In this document: positions 18,136 to 26,567 of the stretch, in pieces
How the letters are laid out: each line of letters opens with the position of its first letter
Position numbering within the stretch: the first letter of the stretch is position 1
Source: Candidatus Eisenbergiella merdigallinarum
GTDB lineage: Bacteria; Bacillota; Clostridia; Lachnospirales; Lachnospiraceae
Assembly: GCA_019119355.1 (NCBI GenBank)
Contig: DWXE01000001.1
Span: forward strand, 62,001-126,000
DNA length: 64,000 nt
Direction of reading: 5' to 3'
Made by a program: the position numbers and the translations under genes
The notes under the pieces: generated by a model
Database searches by the model: none
What the model saw: only the letters and a program-made list of their open reading frames with translations
Told to the model about the DNA's origin: nothing

Positions 18136-19769
18136 TTTTCGTCCTCTTCCCGGTTGGCGGTGTAAACCGTGCGCTTTCTGGCCATCTCATCGCTGGCCAG
18201 ATATTCGTCGTAAGTGGTGATCTTGTCCACCAGGGAACCGTTGGGGAGGATCTCCATGATCCGGTTGGCCGTGGTCTGCACGAACTGATGGTCATGGCAG
18301 GAGAAGAGGGCCACGCCCGGGAACTTGATCAACCCGTTGTTCAGGGCGGTGATGGATTCCATGTCAAGATGGTTGGTGGGCTCGTCCAGCACCAGGCAGT
18401 TCGCGCCGGAAATCATCATCTTCGACAGAAGGCAGCGGACCTTCTCGCCTCCGGAAAGGACCCGGACCTTTTTCACGCCGTCTTCCCCGGCGAAGAGCAT
18501 CCGGCCCAGGAAGCCGCGCACATAGGTCGCGTCCTTGACCGGGGAATAGCCGGTGAGCCACTCCGCGATGGTGTCGTCGTTGTCGAACTCGTCCGTGGGA
18601 TCCTTCGGGAAATACGCCTGGGAGGTGGTGACGCCCCATTTATACGTGCCTTCATCGGGCTCAAGCTCCCCGACCAGAATCTGGAACAGGGTGGTTTTGG
18701 CCAGCTCGTTGCCGCCCACGAAAGCGATCTTGTCGTTGTGCCCCACGATGAAGGAGATGTTGTCCAGCACCTTAACGCCGTTGACGGTCTTGCTGATGCC
18801 GTTCACGGCGAGCACCTCGTTGCCGATCTCCCGGTCCGGGCGGAAGTCGATGTAGGGATATTTCCGGCTGGAGGGTTTGATCTCATCCAGCTGAATCTTT
18901 TCCAGAGCGCGCTTTCTGGAAGTGGCCTGCTTGGATTTGGAGGCGTTGGCGGAGAAACGGGAGATGAATTCCTGCAGCTCCTTGATTTTCTCCTCCTTTT
19001 TCCGGTTGGCTTCCTTCATCTGTTTGATCAGAAGCTGGCTGGACTCATACCAGAAATCGTAGTTGCCGGCATACAGGGTGATTTTTCCGTAGTCGATGTC
19101 CGCGATATGGGTGCAGACCTTGTTGAGGAAATACCGGTCGTGGGAAACCACGATGACCGTATTCTCGAAGTTGATGAGGAACTCCTCCAGCCAGGCGATG
19201 GCGTCCAGATCCAGGTGGTTGGTGGGCTCGTCCAGAAGCAGGATGTCCGGGTTGCCGAACAGGGCCCGGGCCAGCAGGACCTTGACCTTCTGGCTGCCGT
19301 TCAGTTCCTTCATGAGGCTGTAGTGGAGATCCGTCTCGATCCCCAGGCCGTTTAAGAGGGTGGCGGCGTCGGATTCGGCGTTCCAGCCGTCCATCTCCGC
19401 GAATTCCGCCTCCAGCTCGGAAGCGCGGATGCCGTCTTCGTCGGAGAAGTCCTCTTTGGCGTAAATGGCGTCCTTCTCCTTCATGATTTCGTACAGCCGG
19501 GCGTTGCCCATGATGACCGTATCCAGGACGGTATTGTCATCGTATTTGAAATGATCCTGCTCCAGGACGGACAGGCGCTGGCCGGGGGTGATGACCACGT
19601 CGCCGTTGGTGGTTTCCAGCTGTCCGGAGAGGATTTTCAAAAAGGTGGATTTGCCGGCGCCGTTGGCGCCGATGAGGCCGTAGCAGTTGCCTTCCGTAAA
19701 CTTGATATTCACATCTTCAAACAGCGCCTTTTTTCCCAGGCGCAGCGTCACGTTGTTCGCACTGATCAT
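18132..19769 (-). CDS. ABC-F family ATPase (YbiT/YkpA-like)
   Basis: The protein has 545 residues with two ABC domains and no membrane segments. Family members bind the ribosome E site and help translation or give antibiotic tolerance. The first Walker A GANGAGKST is canonical, and its signature reads LNGSQ. The linker is rich in Lys and Glu (EANRKKEEKIKEL). The second Walker A reads GGNELAKTT, lacking two glycines, while the second signature LSGGE and Walker B LVLDEPTNHLD are intact. The start is MISANNVTLRLG, after AAAGGA. Likely housekeeping; the sequence does not place it with known drug-resistance subtypes. Confidence 0.93.
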   Translation of the reverse strand: MISANNVTLRLGKKALFEDVNIKFTEGNCYGLIGANGAGKSTFLKILSGQLETTNGDVVITPGQRLSVLEQDHFKYDDNTVLDTVIMGNARLYEIMKEKDAIYAKEDFSDEDGIRASELEAEFAEMDGWNAESDAATLLNGLGIETDLHYSLMKELNGSQKVKVLLARALFGNPDILLLDEPTNHLDLDAIAWLEEFLINFENTVIVVSHDRYFLNKVCTHIADIDYGKITLYAGNYDFWYESSQLLIKQMKEANRKKEEKIKELQEFISRFSANASKSKQATSRKRALEKIQLDEIKPSSRKYPYIDFRPDREIGNEVLAVNGISKTVNGVKVLDNISFIVGHNDKIAFVGGNELAKTTLFQILVGELEPDEGTYKWGVTTSQAYFPKDPTDEFDNDDTIAEWLTGYSPVKDATYVRGFLGRMLFAGEDGVKKVRVLSGGEKVRCLLSKMMISGANCLVLDEPTNHLDMESITALNNGLIKFPGVALFSCHDHQFVQTTANRIMEILPNGSLVDKITTYDEYLASDEMARKRTVYTANREEDEN

Positions 19770-19819
19770 GCTTGTATCCTTTCTTTATAAAATGTCAGAT
19801 CCGTTTGCTATCCTATTGT

Positions 19820-19847
19820 ATTGTACAGAAAATCCGCGAATTTGCAA
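19820..19847 (-). promoter_or_regulatory. Promoter of the ABC-F/PHP/HAD unit
   Basis: On the minus strand TTGCAA (19842-19847), a 16-base spacer and TACAAT (19820-19825) lie about 50 bp before the ABC-F start. Confidence 0.55.
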
Positions 19848-19849
19848 CT

Positions 19850-20950
19850 CTATTTTCCGTAAAAGGAAAGGATCTTATCCATGCGGGCGCTCATATTGGA
19901 AAAGAGCAGGTCCGCCGCGGTCAGGGCGGCCATGCACTCCACCACCACCACGGCGCGGGGGACGATGACGGGATCGTGCCGGCCCCGGATGCAGACCGTC
20001 CGTTCCTGACCGTCCGCGCCCACGGTGTCCTGAGGGCGGAAGATGGAAGGGGTGGGCTTGATATGGACCCGCATCACGACGTCGGACCCGTCGCTGATCC
20101 CGCCCAGGACGCCTCCGGCGTGGTTGGCGGACTTGACCACCCGCCCGTCCCGCATCCGGAACGGATCGTTGTTTTCCGAACCCCGGGCGGAGGAAACCGC
20201 CGTGCCGTCGCCGATCTCCACGGCCTTGACGGCGCCGATGGAAAAGAGGGCGCTTCCCAGGCGGGCGTCCAGCTTTTCGAAGACCGGTTCGCCCACGCCG
20301 GCGGGCATGCCGGAAATGACGCACTCCACCACGCCGCCGGAGGAATCCTTTTCTTCTATGCAGGAGGAGAGCCATTCCCGGGCCCGTTCATCCGCCTCCC
20401 GGTCCGGCATGGCGGTGGCGGTCTGCAGGATGGCGTCGGGATCGAAGCGGGCGGGATCGATGGAAACGGGGCCGATGGATTTCGTGTAGGCCCGCACGCC
20501 GATCCCCAGTTCTTTCAGGATTTTTGCGGCGATGGCGCCCCCGGCCACCCTGGCTGCGGTCTCCCGGCCGGAGGAACGGCCGCCGCCCCGGTAATCCCGG
20601 AAGCCGTATTTGGCGTCGAAGGTATAATCCGCATGTCCCGGACGATAATAAGAAGCGATTTCCGAATAGTCGGAGGAACGCTGGGAGGTGTTGGGGATCA
20701 GCAGGCTGATGGGCGTCCCGGTGGTCTTCCCTTCGAAGACGCCGGAGAGGATCTGCACCTGATCCGCCTCCTTCCTTGGCGTGGAAAAGGGGGAGGAACC
20801 GGGCTTTCTGCGGTCCAGATAAGCCTGGATGTCCGATTCCTGCAGGGAAAGTCCCGCGGGGCAGCCGTCCACGACGGCGCCCAGGGCCTTTCCGTGGGAT
20901 TCCCCCCAGGTGGTGATGGTAAAATGAGTTCCGAATGTGGATCCGGCCAT
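19850..20950 (-). CDS. aroC: Chorismate synthase
   Basis: Makes chorismate from EPSP with reduced FMN, the last shikimate step. The protein has 366 residues, the standard length. Signatures: GTHFTITTWGESHGKALG at the N-terminus, the paired arginine motif GGGRSSGRETAARVAGGAIA, and GRHDPVIVPRAVVVVE near the end. The start follows AAAGGAGCAGCAC. The product feeds the chorismate mutase encoded at 7743. It has its own promoter, which overlaps the divergent acyltransferase promoter. Confidence 0.97.
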   Translation of the reverse strand: MAGSTFGTHFTITTWGESHGKALGAVVDGCPAGLSLQESDIQAYLDRRKPGSSPFSTPRKEADQVQILSGVFEGKTTGTPISLLIPNTSQRSSDYSEIASYYRPGHADYTFDAKYGFRDYRGGGRSSGRETAARVAGGAIAAKILKELGIGVRAYTKSIGPVSIDPARFDPDAILQTATAMPDREADERAREWLSSCIEEKDSSGGVVECVISGMPAGVGEPVFEKLDARLGSALFSIGAVKAVEIGDGTAVSSARGSENNDPFRMRDGRVVKSANHAGGVLGGISDGSDVVMRVHIKPTPSIFRPQDTVGADGQERTVCIRGRHDPVIVPRAVVVVECMAALTAADLLFSNMSARMDKILSFYGK

Positions 20951-20991
20951 GTGCTGCTCCTTTCGAAAATGCGCTGATTGACACTTTTTTC

Positions 20992-21020
20992 AGTATAAAA
21001 CATTTTTTTGACGGATACAA
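20992..21020 (-). promoter_or_regulatory. aroC: aroC promoter
   Basis: On the minus strand TTGTAT (21015-21020), 17 bases, TATACT (20992-20997). It overlaps the -35 box of the divergent promoter. Confidence 0.7.
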
Positions 21021-21036
21021 GGGAATCTGCTATACT
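21008..21036 (+). promoter_or_regulatory. Promoter of acyltransferase/tgt/yajC run
   Basis: TTGACG (21008-21013), 17 bases, TATACT (21031-21036), about 37 bp before the acyltransferase start. Confidence 0.7.
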
Positions 21037-21072
21037 GTTCTCCAAAGAAATAATCGTACGACGGAGGTCTCC

Positions 21073-22218
21073 ATGAAGAAGAAACGACAGGCCAACCTGG
21101 AGCTGTTGCGCATCATCGCCATGGTGATGGTGGTCACCGCGCATCTGGTCAACCACGGGAACATGATCGCCATGGCCCGGCCGGGAAGCCTTCCCTATTA
21201 TATCGTATGGACGCTGTTCGGCGTCTCCTTCACCTGCATCAACATTTATCTGCTCATCAGCAGTTATTTTTTAATCGACGCGAAGTTCTCCACCTTTAAG
21301 ATCGCGCGGATGGCCGGGCAGGTATTTTTTTATGCCTTCGGCATCACCCTGATTTTCTGGCTGTTTTTCGGCGTGGAGCGGGAGCTGAAATACATGGTGT
21401 ATTCGGTGCTGCCGATTTTATCGGACTTTTACTGGTTCGTCTCCATGTACGTGGGCATGTACCTGCTGGCCCCGCTGATGAACCGCTTTATCCGGTCCCT
21501 GAGCAAACGGCAGCTGCAGTGCGCCATCGCCCTCTGCCTTCTCCTGGTTTCCGTCTGGCCCAATCTGATCTATTTTTCCTCCGCCTTAAACACGGCCGGA
21601 GGGGTGAGCATCGCCTGGTTTCTGACGGTCTATCTGATGGGGGCGTATCTGAGGCTCTATTACCGCCCGGACGGGAAGTTTTTTGGAAAGCTTCTGTGGG
21701 GAATTGGGGCGTCGCTGCTCATCCCCTTAAGCCGCTTCGCCATCGAAGCGCTGCTGACCACGCCGCTGTCGAAGATCAGCATTCTGGACGACCTGATGTG
21801 GGGCTACAGCGTGTTCTTTTCTTACAGCTCCATTCTGGTGACCCTGGCGGCGGTCCTTTTGTTCGTGGCGTTTTTGAACCTGCGGATCGAAGGGAAACGG
21901 AGTTCGGCCGCCATCACCCTGGTGGCGGGCGCTTCCTTCGGGGTTTACCTGATCCACGATCACTATTATATCCGGGAAACTCTGTGGACGAAGATCGACG
22001 GGGCCCTGTGGCTGGATAAGTGGTATCTGCTGCCGGCCAGCCTGGGGACGATCTTCGCCGTGTACGGCGTCTGCACGCTGATCGAGCTCCTGCGGCAGAG
22101 GCTGTTTTCCCCGCTGGACAACAGCGCGCGGATCCGGGGATGGTTTTTGCGTCTGGATGAAAAAATAAGAACATTCTGGAACGATGAGGAAGGGAGTAAA
22201 CGGGATTGCAGAAGATGA
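21073..22218 (+). CDS. Acyltransferase 3-family membrane protein
   Basis: The protein has 381 residues and about ten membrane segments. It begins MKKKRQANLELLRIIAMVMVVTAH, the typical start of the acyltransferase 3 family, which O-acetylates or O-succinylates surface polysaccharides, glycolipids or peptidoglycan. The conserved His early in the first helix (AHLVNHG) is present. The frame opens farther upstream, but GGAGG at 21063-21067 sets ATG 21073. No polysaccharide genes lie nearby, so the acceptor is unknown. It overlaps tgt by 13 bases. Confidence 0.88.
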   Translation: MKKKRQANLELLRIIAMVMVVTAHLVNHGNMIAMARPGSLPYYIVWTLFGVSFTCINIYLLISSYFLIDAKFSTFKIARMAGQVFFYAFGITLIFWLFFGVERELKYMVYSVLPILSDFYWFVSMYVGMYLLAPLMNRFIRSLSKRQLQCAIALCLLLVSVWPNLIYFSSALNTAGGVSIAWFLTVYLMGAYLRLYYRPDGKFFGKLLWGIGASLLIPLSRFAIEALLTTPLSKISILDDLMWGYSVFFSYSSILVTLAAVLLFVAFLNLRIEGKRSSAAITLVAGASFGVYLIHDHYYIRETLWTKIDGALWLDKWYLLPASLGTIFAVYGVCTLIELLRQRLFSPLDNSARIRGWFLRLDEKIRTFWNDEEGSKRDCRR

Positions 22219-23360
22219 CATATCGGGTACTGAAAACGGAAGGGCGGGCGAAGCGCGCGGTGATGGAAACCGTACACGGCACGATTCAGACGCCCGTCTT
22301 CATGAACGTGGGCACGGTGGCGGCCATCAAGGGAGCGGTTTCCACGGAGGACCTGGAGGGGATCGGTACCCAGGTGGAGCTGTCCAACACCTACCACCTG
22401 CACGTCCGCCCCGGAGACGAAAAGATCCGGCAGTTCGGCGGGCTGCACAAATTCATGTCCTGGAACCGGCCTATCCTGACGGATTCCGGCGGTTTCCAGG
22501 TCTTTTCCCTGGCGGGGCTGCGCAAGATTAAGGAAGAGGGCGTGACCTTCCGCTGTCATATCGACGGACATAAGATTTTCATGGGGCCGGAAGAGAGCAT
22601 GCGGATCCAGTCCAATCTGGCTTCCACCATCGCCATGGCCTTCGACGAGTGTGCCCCGGCGAAAGCGGAGCGGGAGTACGTGAAGCATTCCGTGGAACGG
22701 ACCACCCGGTGGCTGGAGCGGTGCAGAAGGGAGATGAACCGCTTAAACGGCCTGGAGGACACCATCAACCGCCGGCAGCTTCTGTTCGGAATCAATCAGG
22801 GGGCCGTTTATGAGGATATCCGGATCGATCACGCGAAGCGGATCGCCGAAATGGAGCTGGACGGCTATGCGGTGGGCGGCCTGGCCGTGGGGGAGACCCA
22901 TGAGGAAATGTATCATATCCTGGAGGAAACCATCCCTTATCTTCCCCAGGACAAGCCCACCTACCTGATGGGAGTGGGCACCCCTGCCAACATCCTGGAA
23001 GCCGTGGAGCGGGGGGTGGACTTTTTCGACTGCGTCTATCCCACGAGAAACGGGCGCCACGGGCATCTGTATACCAACTTCGGAAAAATCAACCTCTTCA
23101 ACGCCAAATACGAGCTGGACGAGCGGCCCATCGAACCGGGCTGCGCCTGCCCGGCCTGCCGCAGGTATTCCAGAGCCTATATCCGCCATCTGCTCAAGGC
23201 GAAGGAAATGCTGGGGATGCGCCTGTGCGTCCTGCACAACCTGTATTTTTACAATACGATGATGACGGAAATCCGGGACGCCATCGACCGGGGAGAATTT
23301 GCCGCATATAAGAAGAGGAAACTTGACGGGATGCAAAATATTGTGTATGATGGTCAGTAG
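22206..23360 (+). CDS. tgt: tRNA-guanine transglycosylase
   Basis: Exchanges guanine 34 for preQ1 in tRNAs with GUN anticodons. The protein has 384 residues. Signatures: TDSGGFQVFSL, FGINQGAVYEDIR, GGLAVGET, the catalytic-Asp region FFDCVYPTRNGRHGHLYT, and the zinc site CACPACRRYSRAYIRHLL. The start is either TTG 22206, with AGGGAG nine bases upstream, or ATG 22215 at MTYRVLK; both lie inside the preceding gene. It is followed by yajC, a frequent partner in bacteria. Confidence 0.95.
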   Translation: MQKMTYRVLKTEGRAKRAVMETVHGTIQTPVFMNVGTVAAIKGAVSTEDLEGIGTQVELSNTYHLHVRPGDEKIRQFGGLHKFMSWNRPILTDSGGFQVFSLAGLRKIKEEGVTFRCHIDGHKIFMGPEESMRIQSNLASTIAMAFDECAPAKAEREYVKHSVERTTRWLERCRREMNRLNGLEDTINRRQLLFGINQGAVYEDIRIDHAKRIAEMELDGYAVGGLAVGETHEEMYHILEETIPYLPQDKPTYLMGVGTPANILEAVERGVDFFDCVYPTRNGRHGHLYTNFGKINLFNAKYELDERPIEPGCACPACRRYSRAYIRHLLKAKEMLGMRLCVLHNLYFYNTMMTEIRDAIDRGEFAAYKKRKLDGMQNIVYDGQ

Positions 23361-23396
23361 ACGAAAATCTAAAGAAATTTAGGAGGAACTGTTTTC

Positions 23397-23723
23397 ATGG
23401 GTATCTTACTGACGGAGTCCGCCCAGACCGCCGGCGTGGGGAGCATGCTGCCGGTGATTCTGATGTACGTCCTGATCTTCGGCGTATTTTTCTATTTCGT
23501 ATTATACCGCCCGCAGAAGAAGGAGCAGAAGAAGATGAGCGCGATGCTGTCCACCCTGGAAATCGGGGACTGCGTTCTGACCAGCAGCGGATTTTACGGC
23601 ATCATCATCGACATCACGGACGATACGGTGATCGTGGAGTTCGGCAACAACAAGAACTGCCGCATCCCGATGCAGAAGAGCGCGATTTCCCAGGTGGAAA
23701 AGGCGGAAGCGGAATCGAAATAA
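23397..23723 (+). CDS. yajC: Preprotein translocase accessory subunit YajC
   Basis: The protein has 108 residues. A single transmembrane helix (about 15-36, IIeu/Val/Phe-rich) is followed by YRPQKKEQKKMSAML, the hallmark of YajC, and a small beta domain (CVLTSSGFYGIIIDI). YajC associates with SecDF and SecYEG in the membrane. A strong AGGAGG box precedes the ATG. The tgt-yajC order is common. secDF genes do not follow here. Confidence 0.93.
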   Translation: MGILLTESAQTAGVGSMLPVILMYVLIFGVFFYFVLYRPQKKEQKKMSAMLSTLEIGDCVLTSSGFYGIIIDITDDTVIVEFGNNKNCRIPMQKSAISQVEKAEAESK

Positions 23724-23736
23724 GGACAGGAAGAGA

Positions 23737-23772
23737 CTGCCGCACGGTCATGGGACATGCGGCGGTTTTTTT
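23737..23772 (+). terminator. Terminator after yajC
   Basis: CTGCCGCA (23737-23744) pairs with TGCGGCGG (23758-23765), one wobble, followed by seven T. Confidence 0.8.
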
Positions 23773-23900
23773 GTATGGCGGGAAATTCCGGAGGAATTTC
23801 CCGCCATACAAAAAGCCCTTCGGGCAGGATGCGCACTTCGCGCAAAGGAATATGGCTGCTGACGCAGCTGCGCTTCGGCGCATACTTTTTGGTATGACGG
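23768..23900. repeat. Multi-hairpin palindromic element
   Basis: A perfect stem of 17 bases, GTATGGCGGGAAATTCC (23773-23789) and its complement (23793-23809), has a GGA loop and extends by five T/A pairs on each side. Four small hairpins follow: GCCC-TTC-GGGC, TGCGC-ACTTC-GCGCA, GCTGC-TGAC-GCAGC and TGCGC-TTCG-GCGCA. The block lies between yajC and the dipeptidase. It resembles REP/BIME-like dispersed repeats; no second copy was seen in this window. Confidence 0.65.
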
Positions 23901-23914
23901 GAATGGAGGTTGTT

Positions 23915-24907
23915 ATGAAGGTTGTGGATATGCACTGCGATACCATCGCCGCCCTGGCTCAAAGGGGTCGGGAGGGATGGTCTCTGGCGAAGAACGGGCT
24001 GCACGTCAGCCTGGAGGAAATGGAGAAGGGGGATTATCTGCTGCAGAATTTCGCCCTCTTCGTGGCGGTGGAGGAAGGACGGGATCCCTGGGAGCAGGTC
24101 CTGTCCCTGGCGGACTGCTTCGAACGGCAGATGGAGCTCTGCGGGGACCGGATCGCTCCGGTGCGGACGTTTTCCGACATCCGGAGGGCGGAGAAGGCGG
24201 GAAAGATGTGCGCCCTTCTGACCGTGGAGGAGGGCGCGGTGTGCAGGGGAAGCCTGGAAAATCTGGAGCGCCTTTTTGACCGGGGCGTGCGCATGATGAC
24301 TTTGACCTGGAACTATCCCAACGAACTCGGCTTTCCCAACGTGACCATGCCGGCGGAAGGCGGGGAGCCCGACTTCTTTTGCCCTCAGACGCAGAAAGGG
24401 CTGACGGAGACGGGCATCGAATTCGTGCAAAACATGCAGCGGATGGGGATGATCGTGGACGTTTCCCACCTGTCCGACGCGGGGTTTTACGATGTGCTCT
24501 CCTGCACGGACCGGCCCTTTGTGGCCAGCCATTCCAACGCCAGGGCCGTCTGCCGAAACGTGCGCAACCTGACGGACGATATGATCCGCAGGCTGGCCGA
24601 ACGGGGCGGCGTGACGGGGCTGAACTTCTGCCCGTCCTTCCTGGAGGAAGGGCTGGAGGAGAGGGGGGAGGACGTTCTCGGGGCCGTGGTCCGTCACGCC
24701 CGTCATATCGTCAACGCCGGGGGAATCGAATGCCTGGGCCTGGGCAGCGATTTCGACGGGATCCCCACGCCGAAGGGGCTGGAGGGGGCGGGAAAGCTGC
24801 CGCTTCTGGACGACGCGCTGGCAAAGGCCGGGTTTACCGCGGCGCAGCGGGATAAAATTTTCTCGGGAAACGTGCTTCGGCTGTATCGGGATACGTTGCC
24901 GGAATAA
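23915..24907 (+). CDS. Membrane dipeptidase (renal dipeptidase, peptidase M19 family)
   Basis: Zinc enzyme that cleaves dipeptides, often with D-residues in the second position. The protein has 330 residues with metal-site motifs: VVDMHCDTIAAL, VEEGAVCRG, VDVSHLSDAGF, VASHSNARAVC and LGSDFDGIPTP. Despite the family name there is no signal peptide or membrane segment, so it is cytosolic. The frame runs open through the upstream hairpin block; ATG 23915 is chosen for its GGAGG box and for beginning at MKVVDMHCDT. A LacI-family regulator follows 27 bp later. Confidence 0.92.
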   Translation: MKVVDMHCDTIAALAQRGREGWSLAKNGLHVSLEEMEKGDYLLQNFALFVAVEEGRDPWEQVLSLADCFERQMELCGDRIAPVRTFSDIRRAEKAGKMCALLTVEEGAVCRGSLENLERLFDRGVRMMTLTWNYPNELGFPNVTMPAEGGEPDFFCPQTQKGLTETGIEFVQNMQRMGMIVDVSHLSDAGFYDVLSCTDRPFVASHSNARAVCRNVRNLTDDMIRRLAERGGVTGLNFCPSFLEEGLEERGEDVLGAVVRHARHIVNAGGIECLGLGSDFDGIPTPKGLEGAGKLPLLDDALAKAGFTAAQRDKIFSGNVLRLYRDTLPE

Positions 24908-24934
24908 GGGCAGGGCTGCCCGGAGGGAATCTGC

Positions 24935-25921
24935 ATGAATATCAACGAAATCGCGAAGCTGGCGGGGGTTTCCCGGGCCACGGTATCCAGATATTTTAAC
25001 GACGGCTACGTCAGCGAAGAGAAGCGGCGGCAAATCCGCAGGGTCATCGAAGAGACCGGCTATAAGCCGTCCGCCCAGGCGCAGATGCTGCGCACCAAAA
25101 AGACCCGGCAGATCGGGGTCATCATCCCGAAGATCAATTCGGAATCCATCAGCCGGATGGTGGCAGGGATCAGCGCAGCGCTCAAGGAAGCGGGCTTTTT
25201 GCTGCTGCTGGCGGATACGGAAAACAGGGAAAAGGAGGAGCTGGATTATCTGAAGCTCTTTTCGGAAAATCAGGTGGACGGCATCATCCTCATCGGCACC
25301 ATCCTCACGACGGAACACAGGCGCGCCCTGAAGGGGCTCACCGTTCCGGCTGTGATCCTGGGGCAGCGGCTGGAGGGCTATTCCTGCGTCTATCAGGACG
25401 ATTACCGGGCGGCCCTGGAGGCGGCCCGCTGCCTGCTTTCGGGGGCGAAGCGCCCGGGCTGCATCGGCGTGACCCAGAGGGACCTGGCGGTGGGGAAGGC
25501 CCGCAGAAGAGGTTTTCTGGAGGCGGTGCGCCGGGCCGGGCTGGAGTGGGACGAAGGGGCTTATTCGGAGAGCGGGTTTGGCGCGGAAGACGGATACCGG
25601 GCGGCTGAGAGGCTGTTTTCCCGAAAGCCGGATCTGGATGCCGTCTTTTGCGCCACGGACACCATCGCGCTGGGCGCGCTGTCCTGGATTCAGGAATCCG
25701 GGAGGAGGGTGCCGGAGGACGTGGCCGTGGTGGGCGTAGGGGACACCGTTTCCGGCCGGATCATGCGGCCGGCCCTGACCAGCGTTCATCTCTATTACAA
25801 AACCAGCGGACAGGAGGCGGCCCGGCTCCTTCTGGAGCTGATGGAGGGCAGCGATTCCGCACGGGAGGTGAAGATGGGGTTCCGCCTGGAGGTGAGGCGG
25901 TCCACCAGAAGCGAAGGATAA
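24935..25921 (+). CDS. LacI-family transcriptional regulator
   Basis: The protein has 328 residues. The N-terminal helix-turn-helix MNINEIAKLAGVSRATVSRYFN is canonical; the hinge region reads SAQAQMLRTKKTRQIGVIIP, and a periplasmic-binding-like sensor domain follows. It is probably a sugar-responsive repressor. It follows the dipeptidase gene, not a sugar operon. The twin LacI-type operators at 31,959 and 32,026 before the sucrose genes lack a neighbouring regulator, and this protein is one candidate, but nothing in the sequence proves the link. Confidence 0.92.
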   Translation: MNINEIAKLAGVSRATVSRYFNDGYVSEEKRRQIRRVIEETGYKPSAQAQMLRTKKTRQIGVIIPKINSESISRMVAGISAALKEAGFLLLLADTENREKEELDYLKLFSENQVDGIILIGTILTTEHRRALKGLTVPAVILGQRLEGYSCVYQDDYRAALEAARCLLSGAKRPGCIGVTQRDLAVGKARRRGFLEAVRRAGLEWDEGAYSESGFGAEDGYRAAERLFSRKPDLDAVFCATDTIALGALSWIQESGRRVPEDVAVVGVGDTVSGRIMRPALTSVHLYYKTSGQEAARLLLELMEGSDSAREVKMGFRLEVRRSTRSEG

Positions 25922-26027
25922 GAATTTGTTAAGAAACTGTTTGGGAAACTTTTGAGAGAACCTGCATCCGATTTTTATTTTTCCGGTCTATCCTGTATAC
26001 AGATTCAAGGAAACGGAGGAAAATCGG

Positions 26028-26567
26028 ATGAGTTATTCGGAAGAGTTGCAAAAGTCCCCGCAGGGGAAAAAGAAGAAAATCTGGTGTACCGCAGGGGTGG
26101 TCGTTCTGTTCATTCTGGCCCTGCCGGTGATGGTGCCCGTGGCGCTGGCCGCGGCCGGGGTGCTGCTGGCGGTCGGGCTCGGCGTAGCCGGGTGCGGGCT
26201 GGCGCTGCTGATGGGCCTTCTGGGCTGTCTGGCGGCGGGCCTGCTGGTTCTGGTGGCCCTGCTGGCCTGCGGAGTGGTGGGAACCGGCGTCGGAATCGTC
26301 CTCCTGTTTTCCGCTCCGGCCAGCGGCATGGCGGTGCTGGGAATCAGTCTGATGGCAGCCGGCGCGGGGGTCCTGGGCGGCCTTCTGGCCTGGGGAATCC
26401 TCCTGCTGCTGATCAGGGGCTGCAGGGCGACGGCATCCTGGATCGGCCGGCGCGCTTCCGGAAAGGGGAAACGCGGACAAAAGGCGCAGGAAGAACAGCC
26501 GGGACAAATGGAGCAAAAAGAGCGGGAAGCGGCGGAGCAGGCCGGGGAGGTGGACGATGAAAAATAA
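26028..26567 (+). CDS. Multi-pass membrane protein of unknown function, partner of DUF4097 protein
   Basis: The protein has 179 residues. A basic N-terminus (PQGKKKKIW) is followed by about four very hydrophobic, Gly/Ala/Leu-rich segments (residues 22-135) and a charged C-terminal tail rich in Lys, Gln and Glu. It overlaps the DUF4097 gene by 11 bases. In other Firmicutes the gene before a DUF4097 protein is often a small membrane protein (DUF1700 type) with a PadR regulator; no PadR gene is present here and the match to DUF1700 is weak. It may be an envelope-stress sensor partner. Confidence 0.7.
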   Translation: MSYSEELQKSPQGKKKKIWCTAGVVVLFILALPVMVPVALAAAGVLLAVGLGVAGCGLALLMGLLGCLAAGLLVLVALLACGVVGTGVGIVLLFSAPASGMAVLGISLMAAGAGVLGGLLAWGILLLLIRGCRATASWIGRRASGKGKRGQKAQEEQPGQMEQKEREAAEQAGEVDDEK

